In this document: one piece after another, positions 11,680-23,440 of the stretch
Position numbering within the stretch: position 1 is the first letter of the stretch
Layout of the letters: each line of letters starts with the position of its first letter
DNA from: Typhlomys cinereus
Taxonomy: Eukaryota > Chordata > Mammalia > Rodentia > Platacanthomyidae
Assembly: GCA_023101885.1 (NCBI GenBank)
Contig: JALPQD010000233.1
Coordinates: 2,145,501 to 2,209,500 of the forward strand
Length of the DNA stretch: 64,000 nucleotides
Direction: 5' to 3'
Translations under genes and position numbers: made by a program
The notes under the pieces: generated by a model
Database searches by the model: none
Told to the model about the DNA's origin: nothing
What the model saw: only the letters and a program-made list of their open reading frames with translations

Positions 11680-11970
11680 CACAGAGAGAGAACAGAAGAA
11701 AAGGAGCAGAGGTTAAAGGAGGGGAGAGGAACAGGAAAAAGACAGAAAACAGGGTGTAGAGAGGGAAGGAGAAAGCTAAGATGGAGATAAATAGGAAAAT
11801 AAGAAGAAAAAGGGAAAAAGAAAGTAATGAAAAGAAAGAAGGAAGGATAGAGGGAAGAAAAAAGGAAAGAAGAAAGGAAGGAAGGAACAAGGAAGGAAGA
11901 GAAGAAGGGAGGAAGGAAGGATTAAAGGAGGGAAAGAGGGAGGAAGGAGGAATGAAGTGCAGAAGAGGAA
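11680..11970 (+). repeat. purine-rich (GGAA)n-like tract
   Basis: Almost 300 bp of purines with imperfect gaaa, ggaa and aaggaagg repeats. The reverse strand reads as Ser/Pro/Phe low-complexity frames, which are not genes. Confidence 0.9.
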
Positions 11971-11989
11971 AAGTGTGGTGAATCTTCTT

Positions 11990-13335
11990 TGAAAATTCTG
12001 AGTTCTGGTTTGAGGAATAATGTAATTTTTTTTTATTCTTCTGCCTCACAGCTTGTTATTCCCAATTAGTTATGATCTCCAAGTCAAATATTTGTGATGA
12101 CACTAGTAATTGAATTTTGGTGTTAGGAATAATGGAATTTGTTGCTTCTCAGAATGTCAACCATAATATACAAGATAATTCATCTTTACCCTCTTTTAAA
12201 AAGATAGTAATCAAAATCATACTCATGTATAAAAATATACTTGAAAACCATTACGACAATTTCATTTTTTCTTGTAAATGTAGCAAAAGAGTACGAATAC
12301 CTAATTGATGATAACCCAATGGGAGCAAGAAGAATCATCTTCCATTCTATGTGTTTGAGGGGGACCATCAATTTTTTACTGAGCCAAAGTTTCAGCTTGT
12401 TCATCAAGATACTTTTTATCACTGGGTTTGCAGGGATGCTGGGTGGGGTGCACAGATACTGGCTTATCATTTTGATAGACTATTTTGGGGATGTGCAGGT
12501 TTTCAGGAAATTTGTTGCAATTCAAAATGTGCCTCAAATGCTGGATTTTTTTATTTTGAGGATTTGATAAATGGATGTGTAGGGAGGCTCATAAGGGAAG
12601 ATATACAGTTTACTGTTGCATAAGAAAAAAAAAAAACTTCCTATTGGGAGATGTCCTTTTGCCTAGTGTGGCATGTACGATACAAGCCGACCTAAAAACA
12701 TATAATCCCCCTGCCATTTATGTCATTACGAGGAAGTATGATGGCAGGCAGGTTGATAATACAGAGAAAATTATAACACCTAAAATAATTTTCTGTGAAT
12801 ACTTACAGAATATTTTAATAAATACACATATCAGCATATAATGGTTTGTGTAGTGGAAGGCTGGCAGAAGATATTCTTTGTCCACTTCGATATGTTTAAA
12901 TTTCTTCCACTCCTTGTCATAAGGTCTGGCCTCATTATATGCATGCCTATTCCTGGTGAATTGAAAAGAAGTTGCATAGACACCTTGCCATTATTAATCA
13001 CTGCCTCTATTGTGAAAAGCTATTTGCAGACATTTTATCTCATTCTATCTAAAAATTATTCTGATGTATTTATGGTTTCCTCTTCCTTTGTACTGTAATT
13101 TGGTACATGAAAATGGTGCTCTACAAATCAGGGAACAGTGAAAGTAATAATTTGTCCACACAAATTAGACTGTGATGTACCCTATTTTCCAATGTCTCCC
13201 ATATTCATCTTTGCATCACCAACTAGTGTGGATTTTTTTTTAGATGTGCAAAGAAAATTGAAGCTATTTAAAATAACCTAGAAAGGGAGAATGATAGGCA
13301 ATATCCAAACTACCTCAGCCCTTTACATTGTGCAG
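11990..13335. other. repeat-poor unique sequence
   Basis: No element family recognised. Several short overlapping open frames (12241-12567, 12351-12623, 12841-13098, up to 108 codons) lack motifs and occupy different frames, so I do not call a gene. Confidence 0.45.
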
Positions 13336-13339
13336 CCTT

Positions 13340-13353
13340 GTTGCCTAGGAAAC
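13340..13353. promoter_or_regulatory. RFX X-box-like motif
   Basis: GTTGCCTAGGAAAC fits the palindromic RFX X-box (GTTGCC, two-base spacer, GGAAAC, close to the ideal GGCAAC). It lies in a repeat-poor stretch. A single motif match is weak evidence of function. Confidence 0.3.
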
Positions 13354-13359
13354 CACTTG

Positions 13360-14290
13360 GGACTTTAGGGAAATTTGTGGATATTTAAAATGGCTTGTGC
13401 CTGCACATAGACAGACACTTGCACAGTGCACATAGTGGAATATAAAGCTTCTAGCTCTGTGATATTAAATGTAGAATTTCAAGGATTGCAGATGGGAAAT
13501 GACAGAATGCAAAGGTTTTTTTCATATGTATGCCAATGTGTGTGCTGGATAGACCATATCAGACTACTATTATATCAGACTACTAAGATGTTAAAAATAA
13601 GCAGAGACAATCATCTGAAAGAATAACCAGTGTAATGTTAACCTTAAAAATCTCACAGCTTTATTTGTTTCTATGGTGTACAATATTAAAGCTACACTAT
13701 TGTAGTAATTAAATTCCCAAGGTCCAATTCTGCCTTTAAATTCTTAAGAGGAAAACAGATGAATTTCTTTTTAGAGCCCTGGTGCTCATGGGCTGAATTC
13801 CATTTAAGTGCTGACATGAATCTTTATGCACAATGCAGTGAATAAAATGCTGTTATCTGAAGGGAATGGAGACAGGCTGACATATCAGAAGCTGCGAGCA
13901 AGATTTTCCAATTCTGTATATTTTCTCTCTTTATGTTTTTACTCCATTTTCAGATTCATACTGAAATTAGGATATTTCTAATGAAACCTAATGCACACAT
14001 ACTCATAGCTAATTGTAGATCTATACTTCCCATTTCTTTCATCAACATGTAGTTTGATTTCTCTACTTTCCCATAAAATCCATTCCCTCATATGTCAGAC
14101 TCACGATCAAATTATTATGCACCAAAATCTCCATAATTCAACAAGGTGGACTACAGAATATCTGTTCAATATTCTTGTAATCATGAGTAGATTCCATGAT
14201 TACTACAATTTCTTCCAATCAAAACTTAAAATTTTATCTGCAGGATGTGGGGTTTTCTACCTTTCAGAACTCTAGAGTGTGAGCAGTGGA
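13360..14290. other. unique AT-rich sequence
   Basis: No repeat or gene recognised. Confidence 0.5.
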
Positions 14291-14700
14291 AGATATCTCA
14301 ACTCAAAAGCATAAGTTGGTACAATAACTAACTTTATTTGTCAGTTGAATAGTCATGGTGCACATTATGTGGTTACATGGTTAAATGATATGCCTAGGTT
14401 TTTTATTAGACCAACATTTTCACTAGCAGTCTGCACAAAATGCATAGAGTAGTTTCCTTCTCAGTTTCTACCACTCTGAAGAAACACTGAATAAATAATA
14501 AAAGTAAGGTAGTAGAGAGACAGTGAGAGACTCACTTAAAGTTAGGTATACTGGGCTTGGACCAGGACTTAGACTTCTTAAGCTTCAGACTTGCATGAGA
14601 ATTTAGAATGTCATCTCTCCTGGTGTCTGTCTTGCAACTTCAGATCACGAGTCTGTGAATTCAATAAATGGTAAATATTTAAATGCAATGATAGTCTTAT
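14291..14700 (+). mobile_element. possible old LTR or DNA-element fragment
   Basis: 'tcagttgaatagtcatggtg', 'cttgcatgagaatttag' and 'gaattcaataaatggtaaat' recall, in order, mammalian repeats with a 'tcaacttgac' start and an AATAAA-bearing end. The similarity is loose and no boundaries are visible. Confidence 0.25.
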
Positions 14701-16010
14701 AAACAGCAGATCATTCATAATGATTCTAGGTGGACTGATTTTTTCTGTTCCAATCTCCTTCTTAAAGTATGAAAATGATTAAAAAGTTGGAGTAACATGA
14801 TGCATCAATATCCCAAACTAAGGAATCTCATAAGTCTAAAGAACAGAAATCTGTTTTCACTAGATTTTTTTTAAAATAAGGTTGGACTGAAAGATAGAAA
14901 ACAACAGAAAAAGAAAAATAAACGATGAATGAGAACAGGGAAAGAAAAGTAGGGATTGCTTTAACCCAGGAAATGACTTAAATGATGGAACAAGAACTTG
15001 CATCAGGGGAGTACTATAGGAAAGGAGGGGAACATCAGCTGTGTAGATAATGTCATAAAGTAGTTCCACGGGAGAGTCTAATATGTGGAAATCATACTGG
15101 ACATCCACAGCTAATTTCCTCCACCACAAAAATGTAGGAAATTTATTTTGTATACATATCACTGTCACCTAATTTGTGGACTCTTACAGCACCCAAATTG
15201 GGAGAAAAGATGTCTAACACACACACTTGATTTTTGGACAAAATAAGGTTATTAATAATCCTCTTACCAGTCAAATTAGGTAGAAAGGAAGCAATATAAT
15301 CATAATGTATAAAAAGTTATATACCTTAAGCAAGAACCTGGTAATCAGAAGAACAAACTACTTTAAAAATATTTTTATAAGACTAGGATGAAGGAGTTTA
15401 GAAACTCTGTGCTTTGTCTCGCTTTAAAAAGAAAAGAAATGAGCACCATGAAACTAGAGATGAAAGATGAGAGGATAAGACAACAGACTCAGATATAGAA
15501 AGGAGCTAGTCAGGAGCCAGACAGAAGGGCAGAGGGAGCTGAAGGAGATAAGGAAAAATGAAAGGAAACCAAGGATACAATAACTAATTTTAAAACTGCT
15601 TTGAAAGTAGTAAAGAGAAGAACCATTTAAATCTAAATCTGAGACATGAAAGCTGAACTTTTGAACATCTTAAAGTTTTCATAATTGAGGAATAATAAAT
15701 TTAAATATTAAGCTATGTTGGAAAGAAAAATGTCACATATAATATTAACTAACCAGTGGTTGAAAATGAATGATGAAGATAATGGAAATTAAAGACTCAC
15801 GTGAAAGGAATCAAACAAATATGAAATACTTCTCTGAAACAATAAAAAAGAAACTTAGTTTAAAAGTTTCAAAGCAGAATGAGATAAAATTAATCAATTA
15901 ATTGATATATCAACAAATTACAAGGTATAAACTATGTTTAGAATTTGTCTATAAGTAAAACTAAGTTTTTATAAAGAGAGAAATAAGCAAGAACATATGA
16001 GAGCAAATGC
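14701..16010. other. unique AT-rich sequence
   Basis: No recognisable element. A 102-codon minus frame (14860-15168) has no recognisable domain. Confidence 0.45.
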
Positions 16011-16424
16011 CAACATGGAACCTTTTTTTTTTTAACATTTTTTATTATTATTTCTGCTCATACAAACTTAGTAGTTACACTGGTTCCCTCCCTCCCTCCT
16101 CCTCCGCCCGAACCCCCTGCTCCTCCTCCCCACCCCCTCCCTTCTCATCCCCCACTGCCTCCCCGCTCCAATCCCTGGAGAATCTTTTAATGAGCATGCC
16201 AGTCTCTCCTCTGGGCCCTCCTCTCTGACGACGTACAAGGACCCAGTGGCATTTCCCTGAATCCTTTCCTGTGTTCCCCTTAAGCATAGGAACACTACTG
16301 TGACTGTCAATTCCTTGCCTCCAAGGATCTTGGTGCCTTTAGCAAATGCTAGACTTTGTGGGGTCAATAATGTGTTGGACATTGCGTGGGGCATGCAAAG
16401 TCCAATTACAACATGGAACCTTTT
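16011..16424 (-). mobile_element. young 5'-truncated L1 3'UTR with perfect 16-bp TSD
   Basis: The duplication CAACATGGAACCTTTT is present at 16011-16026 and again at 16409-16424. Between them, read on the minus strand, lies about 380 bp of L1 3'UTR. It has the 'gggaacacaggaaaggattc' and 'gaggagggcccagaggagag' blocks, a long G-rich polypurine tract, then 'aagtttgtatgagcagaaat' and a poly-A. 5'-truncated, non-coding, and among the least decayed copies in the window. Confidence 0.95.
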
Positions 16425-16529
16425 GAAAAACTTCCTGAGATAAAGTTCCAGGAAAATGAAAACATTCTTAATTTGCCCACCTACTATTCAATGACCTAGA
16501 AGAACCATCATCATGAAAGTGATTTACTA

Positions 16530-18030
16530 ACCAGCTAAGGATCCTTGCTGCTAAGGATCCTATTGCCTGAAGCCTTCTCCCCTGTGATCCCTGCTAAACT
16601 TTAGGAGATTGTTGACATGTCAGCCATTGTGCAGGTCAGGAAAGGTGGCTATACCTTGGCTACTGCAGCTCTGACTTGTGTAGAGTATCTTGCATATTGT
16701 TGGCCTTCCCCATCTGTTGGCTCTTACAATCTTGCCGCTCCCTGCACTTTAGGATGGGGAGAGATTTTGCTGGTCTGACTCCAGGTGAATATTGTAGGAT
16801 TTTGGTGTTCTGAATTATGGTTTTGTTGTTTTCAGTTTTGCTGCTCCTGCACTACCCTTGACTGAATTATTGGTTGTCAAGGACATCTCCTAACCAAAGA
16901 TAAAAGTCTGTTTAAAAGAAGATCTTAATATAAGAAGGGACTAAAAGGTAGATGGAAGAATAGGAGTAAGACACAGTGAGGGGTGGGGGAGGGTCAGTGA
17001 CCCATTTTCTGGTTGGCCCTATACCTTCCCTGACTGGGGAGATCAAACTAAATGAACAGGAAGGAAGTGAGAGTGAGCTGCAATTAATGTCTCACTGCTT
17101 ACATGTAGTACATAACCATGGTCCCATTTCTCTATTGAAGTGTGTTCTTTTGTCTCTTTTCTTTTGTTGTCCCTTTTCCCCTTCTCTCCCATTTATAATC
17201 CTTTGAGATTATAGTGGGTATTATAGAGATTTTCCTTTGTGTTATGATATTATATATGTCATTAAGTGTTTGAAACTAAGATCCACCTATTAGGGAGTCT
17301 AATTTTCTGTTTCTGGGATACTTTACTCAATATAATTTCTTCTAATTTCATCCATTCCCTGGCAAATTTCATTAATTCATCTTTTTTGATGGCTGAGTAG
17401 TATTCCATTATATAAATATATCACATTTCTATTATCCATTCGGCATTTGGGTTGATTCCATGACTTTGTTATTGCAAATAGTGCCACAATCAACATGATT
17501 GTACTCGTGTACTGTAGTGAATTGCTACATTAAGGCGCATTATTCCCAGTGGTGGTATAGCAGGGTCATATGGTATTTCAGTCCTTAACTTTGTTAGAAA
17601 TCGCCATACTGAGTGGTTGTATAAGGTTGCAGTTTCCACCAGCGATATATGAGAGTTTCCTTCTCTCCACATCCTCTCCAGCATTTGGTGTTATTTGTAT
17701 TATGGATTTTTGCTATCCTAACCTGAGTAAGATGATATCTCGGGATAGTTTTGATTTGTATTTCTCTGATCACTAGAGATGTGGAGCAATTTTTAAGATG
17801 TATGTTAGAAATTTCAATTTGTCCTTAGCAAAGTTTCTTTTGAGTTCCGAGGCTCATTTTCTAATTGGGCCATTTATCTTCTTGGTGTTTAATTTTTTAA
17901 ATTCTTTGTGCAATCTGGATATAGATTTTCTCCCATTCTGTGGGTTGCCTTTTTGCATGGTTTGCAATCTCTTTAGCTGAACAGAAGCCCTTTAATTTCA
18001 TAAGATCCCATTTTTTGAGTTCCCAGAAAA
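16530..18030 (-). mobile_element. L1 fragment, antisense: ORF2 C-terminus plus proximal 3'UTR
   Basis: Minus strand, right to left: ORF2 C-terminal region (18030-17290), then a 3'UTR (17290-16530) with 'ccaaagataaaagtctg' and 'caatggctgacatgtcaa' blocks. The last block is shared with the L1 at 55935-57200. The distal G-rich tract and A tail are missing. The nearby 16011-16424 element has its own TSD, so this is a separate insertion, perhaps of a different subfamily. Confidence 0.85.
17290..18030 (-). pseudogene. L1 ORF2 C-terminal remnant
   Basis: The minus-strand translation contains [11 protein letters not shown] and [20 protein letters not shown], the cysteine-rich C-terminal region of L1 ORF2p just after the reverse transcriptase. 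The frame is broken by stops and frameshifts, and residues such as the WWE motif seen in the copy at 25207-25773 are degraded. It cannot encode a working protein. Confidence 0.85.
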
Positions 18031-19285
18031 AAAATTTTAAGTCATATTTGGCATTATTATCTGTTTAAAATTCATTTACAGAAAACAAGTATCTGTTTTC
18101 TAGAAAACATTCCAGGCATTAGAAAAAAGATCTCACAGAGAATCAGAAATCAGAAATCATTGAAAAATATTCATTATGAAACAGTAGAAAAATAAATTCA
18201 GAATGTTACAAATGAAGTAATGAAAGCATAACCAAAGATATTTTCTGTGAGTAAGATCCTGAATTAGACTTTGAATGCCATATTAATGTCTAGTAACATC
18301 TGGAAAACAAATAAAAATTGTTTAGTCACCATTATTGTTAAGGAAATATTAGATGTCATCCAACTTTCACAGCTAACAAAAATGATGTTACAGAATAGAA
18401 AATTAAATCCTTTTTCTCATTGCATAAAAGTCTGAGTCATGTAGTGATATTAGTTTCCCCCATCCTCAAGAATGCAGTCATGCCAATCTTGAGCAAATAG
18501 ATTTGTAGATTTTACACTAATTTATATATAAATCATAATAAAAATATTGTATTGGTATTGGATATACTAATACTAATAGGCAATAGGCAGACAGAGCAAA
18601 AGACAAAAGATTTGGGAAGTTAGGTAAAGAATAGCAGAGGTAGTAGCTGTGAGGACCCCATTACTCTCAAGTATTGTGAGCTCCTGCAAGAATATTGCCA
18701 CTACTCTATGAGTTAGGAAACCGCTGGAATGCTTTGAACATAGTGACTGGTTCTTATTTTAAATTAAATTGCTCTCAATACCATGTCAAGAATATAAAGT
18801 AGAGGGCAAGAATGGGAGAAAGGAGGTCACTTTAAATGGTTGCAGAGTAAAATAAGCAAAACATCCCATTGACTTGCACCAAAATCCCAGCAATGAAGCT
18901 AGAAAGATGCAATTAGGTATTGAACATATGGAAAGTTTGCTGATGGCTTGGTACGCAATTAGTATGAATGGTTTTGAGAGATTGAGAAATCAAGATCAAC
19001 TTCAAAGTCTGTATCTTAAACTAGATGAATAAAAAATCTGCAATGTATGGAAATGGGAAAGATTATGAGAAAGAAATGTAAATGGGGAATCAAGGGTCCT
19101 TTTTTAGACAAGAAAATATTGAAGTGTGCATTAGATATCCAAATGACAATCTGCAATGAGAAATTGGATATCTGATTCAAGTTCAGGAAGGGTATAAGTA
19201 GGAAGTCATTTAGTGTGTGTTTATGTCTGATTCAATGGAACATGTGTCTGCCTCAGAAATAAGAAGTGTGTGTCCTCAAAACAGA
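18031..19285. other. unique AT-rich sequence
   Basis: No recognisable repeat or gene. Confidence 0.45.
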
Positions 19286-19289
19286 TGTG

Positions 19290-19440
19290 AATGTAGAGGG
19301 GAGATGGCTAACTGGAAGAGAGAAGTACACAGTGGGATAGGAAGAGGGGTTGGGATTGTGTAGCAAGGGATGAAATCACAAATTCATTGTATTCATTTAT
19401 GAAACTATGAAAGAATAAAAATGTTACATGGAAAATGTAT
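19290..19440 (+). mobile_element. old L1 3' end
   Basis: A purine-rich 'tagaggggagatgg' block, then 'cattgtattcatttatgaaa' and 'gaataaaaatg'. This is the final part of an old rodent L1 3'UTR. Confidence 0.45.
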
Positions 19441-19632
19441 ATGTACATTTGTTGGTACACTTGTTATTTGGGGGCAGTGAACATCTCTCCCAATATCAAT
19501 ACTACTTCTTCCTCAAGAAATTTGAGAAATTAGCATTGGCTTAGGTTGCGCAGTCCTGCGACCCTACCTGATAGACAAAAGTATTGGTAAAATGGTGACT
19601 TTAAGACATTAAGAAAAACAGTAGGTTTGAGC

Positions 19633-19957
19633 TGATTCTGGGTTTCGACTTGACACGTCTGGCATTAACTAAGTTTAGCTGAGACCACCTGAAGAGATTG
19701 TGCAGATCAACACATTGACAATACAAAGACTATCCCTAGATTCCATTGGCACCTTCCTAAACCTCATTGGAACCTACCTGTAGCAGACCAGATAAAAGAA
19801 ACCTAGAACAGGAGACTGAGAAGAGAGATTCTCCAGAAATCCTCCAGCCACGTGGCTGGGAGTGACTTAGCCTGCCAGCTTTAGCCACCACCTATGTCAA
19901 CTCTGCCATGAAAGTCTGTTTCTGCCCTCTGGAACTGTAAATTGAATAAATCTTCTT
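19633..19957 (+). mobile_element. MaLR/ERVL-like LTR copy 1, 3'-truncated
   Basis: Starts TGATTCTGGGTTTCGACTTG and shares 'gctgagaccac', 'tgacttag.ctgccagct', 'ctctggaactgtaaattg' and 'aataaatct' with the next copy. It stops at 'cttctt', lacking the last 40 or so bases of copy 2. Confidence 0.7.
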
Positions 19958-20336
19958 TGATAATTAAGCCTGGGTATCAACTTGACACACCTAGTATTAA
20001 ATAAGATTGGCTGAGACCACACTTGGAAGGATCAAGAGAGACCACCTGAAAGGATTATACCTACCCTAAATTTCGTGGGATCGTCCATAGATCCCAAAGG
20101 AACCTCCCAGTAATGGACCATATAAAAGAGACCACAGAATATAGGTGGAGGGACATTTCAGGAATGCTGGAACTATGTGGAGGTCTGCTGTGACTTAGTC
20201 TGCCAGCTAGCCAGCCAGCCAACCAGGCAGCCATGCCATCACCACTGTGAAAGAACCATTTCCCCTCTGGAACTGTAAATTGAATAAATCTCCTTTCTCC
20301 CTTAAGTTATTTGACTTTGGGTATTTTCTCACAGCA
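19958..20336 (+). mobile_element. MaLR/ERVL-like LTR copy 2
   Basis: Begins TGATAATTAAGCCTGGG and ends TTTCTCACAGCA. Has a TATA-like 'catataaaaga' near 20122 and AATAAA at about 20283. Directly abuts copy 1 in the same orientation, as after a tandem duplication or insertion next to a relative. Confidence 0.7.
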
Positions 20337-20589
20337 ATAGTTAAGAGTAATTGTTCCAGAGTGTAAATGTGACTCTTCAATGAAATTCTTATATCAATTT
20401 AATTTTAATGTATGCAGAAAAGATTTTTGATTTATACAATATTTCCTAAGTCACAAGTGATTTTTGAGCAATCTAAAAATAGGCAAAATGTCATGAATAT
20501 TCAGTTTATCCTAAAATTTTCAGAAAACAAGATTATATGCATAAGGACATATACAGTCTTTATTTTCTCACTAATTAGCTTTATTCACT

Positions 20590-21000
20590 GCTAATTTTAC
20601 ATGTGCATAATGCATAACAGTCACACTTATATTGCCTCCACCCTCTTTACCCATCCCTACCATCCCTCTTCCCTATAAATTCTTTCTCATATTTATATCT
20701 ATTTTATTGTTCTGTTTGGTTGGTTGTTTCTTCTATAGCCCACTGAGTTCAAACAGAGATATATATATACATAACCATCGGTTTGGAGCTTTCCACTACA
20801 ACGTGGCAGGGACTGCACTGAATTTTAGGTGAATTGTCTTTTTCCAGAGCCTATCAGTAGCCAACAGTTCTTCAGTGAGGAGTGGGTCTCCCAAGTGACT
20901 CCATGACTGACCGTTGTCTAGGTTTGTCTTGTACAGACCTGATTCAGGCACACACAGCTGATGGGAATGTTTAATTAAGGGATAAATCTCAAATATCCCT
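20590..21000 (-). mobile_element. old L1 3'UTR, antisense
   Basis: A pyrimidine-rich block (20635-20680), then 'cactgagttcaaacagag' and 'cagtgaggagtgggtctcc'. This resembles the antisense 3'UTR of old rodent (Lx-type) L1s. The subfamily name is from memory and unverified. Confidence 0.5.
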
Positions 21001-21230
21001 TAATATCTCAACATCTGAGGCTCCATTGGCTCACTATAGTCCCCATGAGTCACTGCATAGAGATGCTCCTTTGGAAACAAATTTTTCAAAGCAATTGCAA
21101 TAAATCTTGATGCTGACATACAAAAGAAAGAGAGAATTCCCATTTCTATTCCTAAGGCTGACTGCCAAAAATCTTTTGAGTCAGAACACCAGAAGAGTTC
21201 CCTAGTGAGAAGCATTTATAAAAACTCTAC
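21001..21230. other. uncertain, probably the same L1
   Basis: Lies between two antisense L1 pieces. Not separately recognised. Confidence 0.3.
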
Positions 21231-21590
21231 TTTTTTAACTGCTATATATTCATTGTGCATATCGATGATTTTAAAAACATTTTCATTCAAGTACTTTGGC
21301 CAAAATCACTCCCAACTTCCACATTCAATCTCTATTTCCTCCCCCTTCCCTCAAGTCAGCTTACTTCTACAAACCTCATTTGTAATTTGATATGTGAGTA
21401 TATAAATCCATGTATGTGAGTATGAGTGTGTGTATGAGTATGTGTGCAGTTTATGTATCTGTATGGGTTAGGCAAATGAATAAAAACATGTGATGATTGT
21501 CTTTCTGAGTCTCTGGTATTTCACTTAGTATTATCTCTAGTTGTATCCATTTTCCTGCAAAGAGTTCCAGAATTAACCAAATGAAAATAT
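21231..21590 (-). mobile_element. old L1 3' end and ORF2 end, antisense
   Basis: Reversed L1 3'UTR-like sequence (a pyrimidine block near 21330-21360), followed by a reversed end-of-ORF2 block near 21510-21560 ('tctggtatttcacttag', 'ttgtatccattttcctgcaa'). Confidence 0.5.
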
Positions 21591-22019
21591 AAATAGGGAA
21601 TGTATTGAGCTGGCTTACAGATATGGCCAAGGTAGTCCAATTATGGCTGCCAGTAGCTGCTCAGTCCAGTAGTCCAATGGGTGATGGCTGAAGGCTGGAG
21701 GATTCCCAGAGAGTCTTTAGTCTAGTTGAAGGTTTGGAGGGCTATAGGGTCAAAGAAGTGAAGAAACTGGGTGGCCAGAAGGAAGAGCGATTCCTAGCAG
21801 AGCTACAAAAGCATCTCTTTTCTTTAGTGGTTCCCTTATATATGGTCCACTACTGGAGGGTCCTATGAGATCTATGGAGGTTCCGATGGGATCTAGGGCT
21901 ATCTTGTATTATCCACATAATCTCTTCAAGTGCTATCAGCTGATCTTACCAGGTGCGTTCTCAGCAAATCTTAGTTAATATCATGTGTGTCAAGTTGACA
22001 CCAAGAATTAACTATCACA
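21591..22019 (-). mobile_element. MaLR/ERVL-like LTR, antisense
   Basis: On the minus strand it begins TGTGATAGTTAATTCTTGG and continues 'tcaacttgacacacatgat', like the LTR pair at 19633-20336. A reversed TATA-like 'ccttatatatgg' lies near 21835. The left end is not resolved and lacks the usual AATAAA block. Confidence 0.65.
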
Positions 22020-22320
22020 GGGTAGAATTTATTTCTGTTCTATGACTGAACAAAACACCATTGTGGTGTATACTAGCTTCCATTATCTATATAATGTATA
22101 AAAAAAACCATAAAAGCTAAAATTGAAAAATCCAAATAATGCAGTAAATTAATGGACTAATTAAATGAGCAGAATAAGGTGTATCTGAAAACACTACAAG
22201 GTTGTTAGTAAAGAGAACTAGAGAGAGAGAGACAGAGAAATAGAAGTAGTGCTAGCAGTAGCAATTACCCTGAGAGTGCTGCTCCTGTCTGGAAGCCTTA
22301 AGTTTAATTATCAACCATTA
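22020..22320. other. unique sequence
   Basis: Nothing recognised apart from a short gagaga stretch near 22221. Confidence 0.45.
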
Positions 22321-22321
22321 T

Positions 22322-22747
22322 TATGCAAGATACTCCATACAAGTTAGGGCCAAAGTAATCATAATAGGATTTTGCATGACCTGTGCAATTACCAACATAT
22401 CATTGAACCCCCAAAGCCTAGCATGGATCATAGGCACTACAATCCTTAGAGGCAAAGGATTAACAGCCACAATAGTGTTCCAATACTAAAGGAGAACACA
22501 AGAAAGAGCTCTAGGCAATGCTACTGAGTCCTTACACCTCATCAGAGAGGAGGACTCAGAGGGAAGTTTTGACATGCACACTAAAGGATGCTCCAGGAAT
22601 GGGGGGGGAGTACTGGGAGAAAGGGAGGGAGGGGGAAAGGAAAGGAAAAGGGGGGAGGGAGCAAGGGGATCGAGGGAGGGGTGGAGGGAGGGAGGGGAAT
22701 GGGTACTTATCAACTTTGTATGAGTGGAAGAAATAAAAAAAAGAAAG
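22322..22747 (+). mobile_element. 5'-truncated L1 3'UTR
   Basis: Collinear with the 3'UTR at 30182-30945: 'gcaagatactccatacaag', 'ataggcactacaatcc', 'acctcatcagagaggaggac', then a long G-rich purine tract (22600-22700), 'tttgtatgagtggaagaaat' and an A-rich tail. TSD not recognised. Confidence 0.9.
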
Positions 22748-22749
22748 GA

Positions 22750-23440
22750 AACAAGGGTCTGAGCCTGCTCTTTAGAAACCCGATGTAAACCCAAGAGCCT
22801 TCAGTGGGTACAATTGAAAGGTTTCACTGCAAAGACAAATACTTGATTATTATGGTGTCTATCATGGACAAAGGAGTTGGTAAAGAAAGTCCTGTGAATT
22901 CTTAAGCACAAACCCAGCTTTCATGAAATCTGAGAAGCGAAAGCTCATCCCTTCTATCTTACTATTGTAAGTATGCTAATGTGATTCTAAAGTCTAAGTG
23001 CCACCTGAAAATCTTGGCTTGTGAACCAAAATTCAAATTCTCATTGGAAGAAAACATCTGAATGTCCAGCATAAAAGAATTTTAATGATAAAAGGGCTTC
23101 ATTAGCCCCCATGTGCATATGCTGTCTCTTCTCCTGCCCATTCTTTCCCTGTTTACCTCTCTGTCTTCATCTCTGCACACATGATAAGTCCAATCAAGGA
23201 AATCAGAAAAGAAAAGCATAACAACCAGTAGCCTGTTGTCAATACCCAAGAAAACTGCATATTTTTATGTGGACAGATTTGTAATGTTAAATGTACCAAA
23301 GATTCCAAGTAAGGATAAAATATATATTTCCAACAGCAACTTGCTTTACTAAAGGGGAAAAAATGTTGTAAAAATATCAGAAAAGATGTAATTATTGTCT
23401 TCAAGAGTAAGCTAAAAACTAAATTAAGAGATGGTGGGAA
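22750..23440. other. unique sequence
   Basis: No repeat or coding signature recognised. Short open frames only. Confidence 0.45.

Noticed and set aside
11636..12049. 137-codon minus frame
   Set aside because: Translation of a purine tract into Ser/Pro/Phe/Leu low complexity.
12241..12623. Overlapping plus-strand frames of 108 and 90 codons
   Set aside because: They lie in different frames over the same DNA, show no family motif, and a minus frame is also open there. Chance is the simpler explanation.
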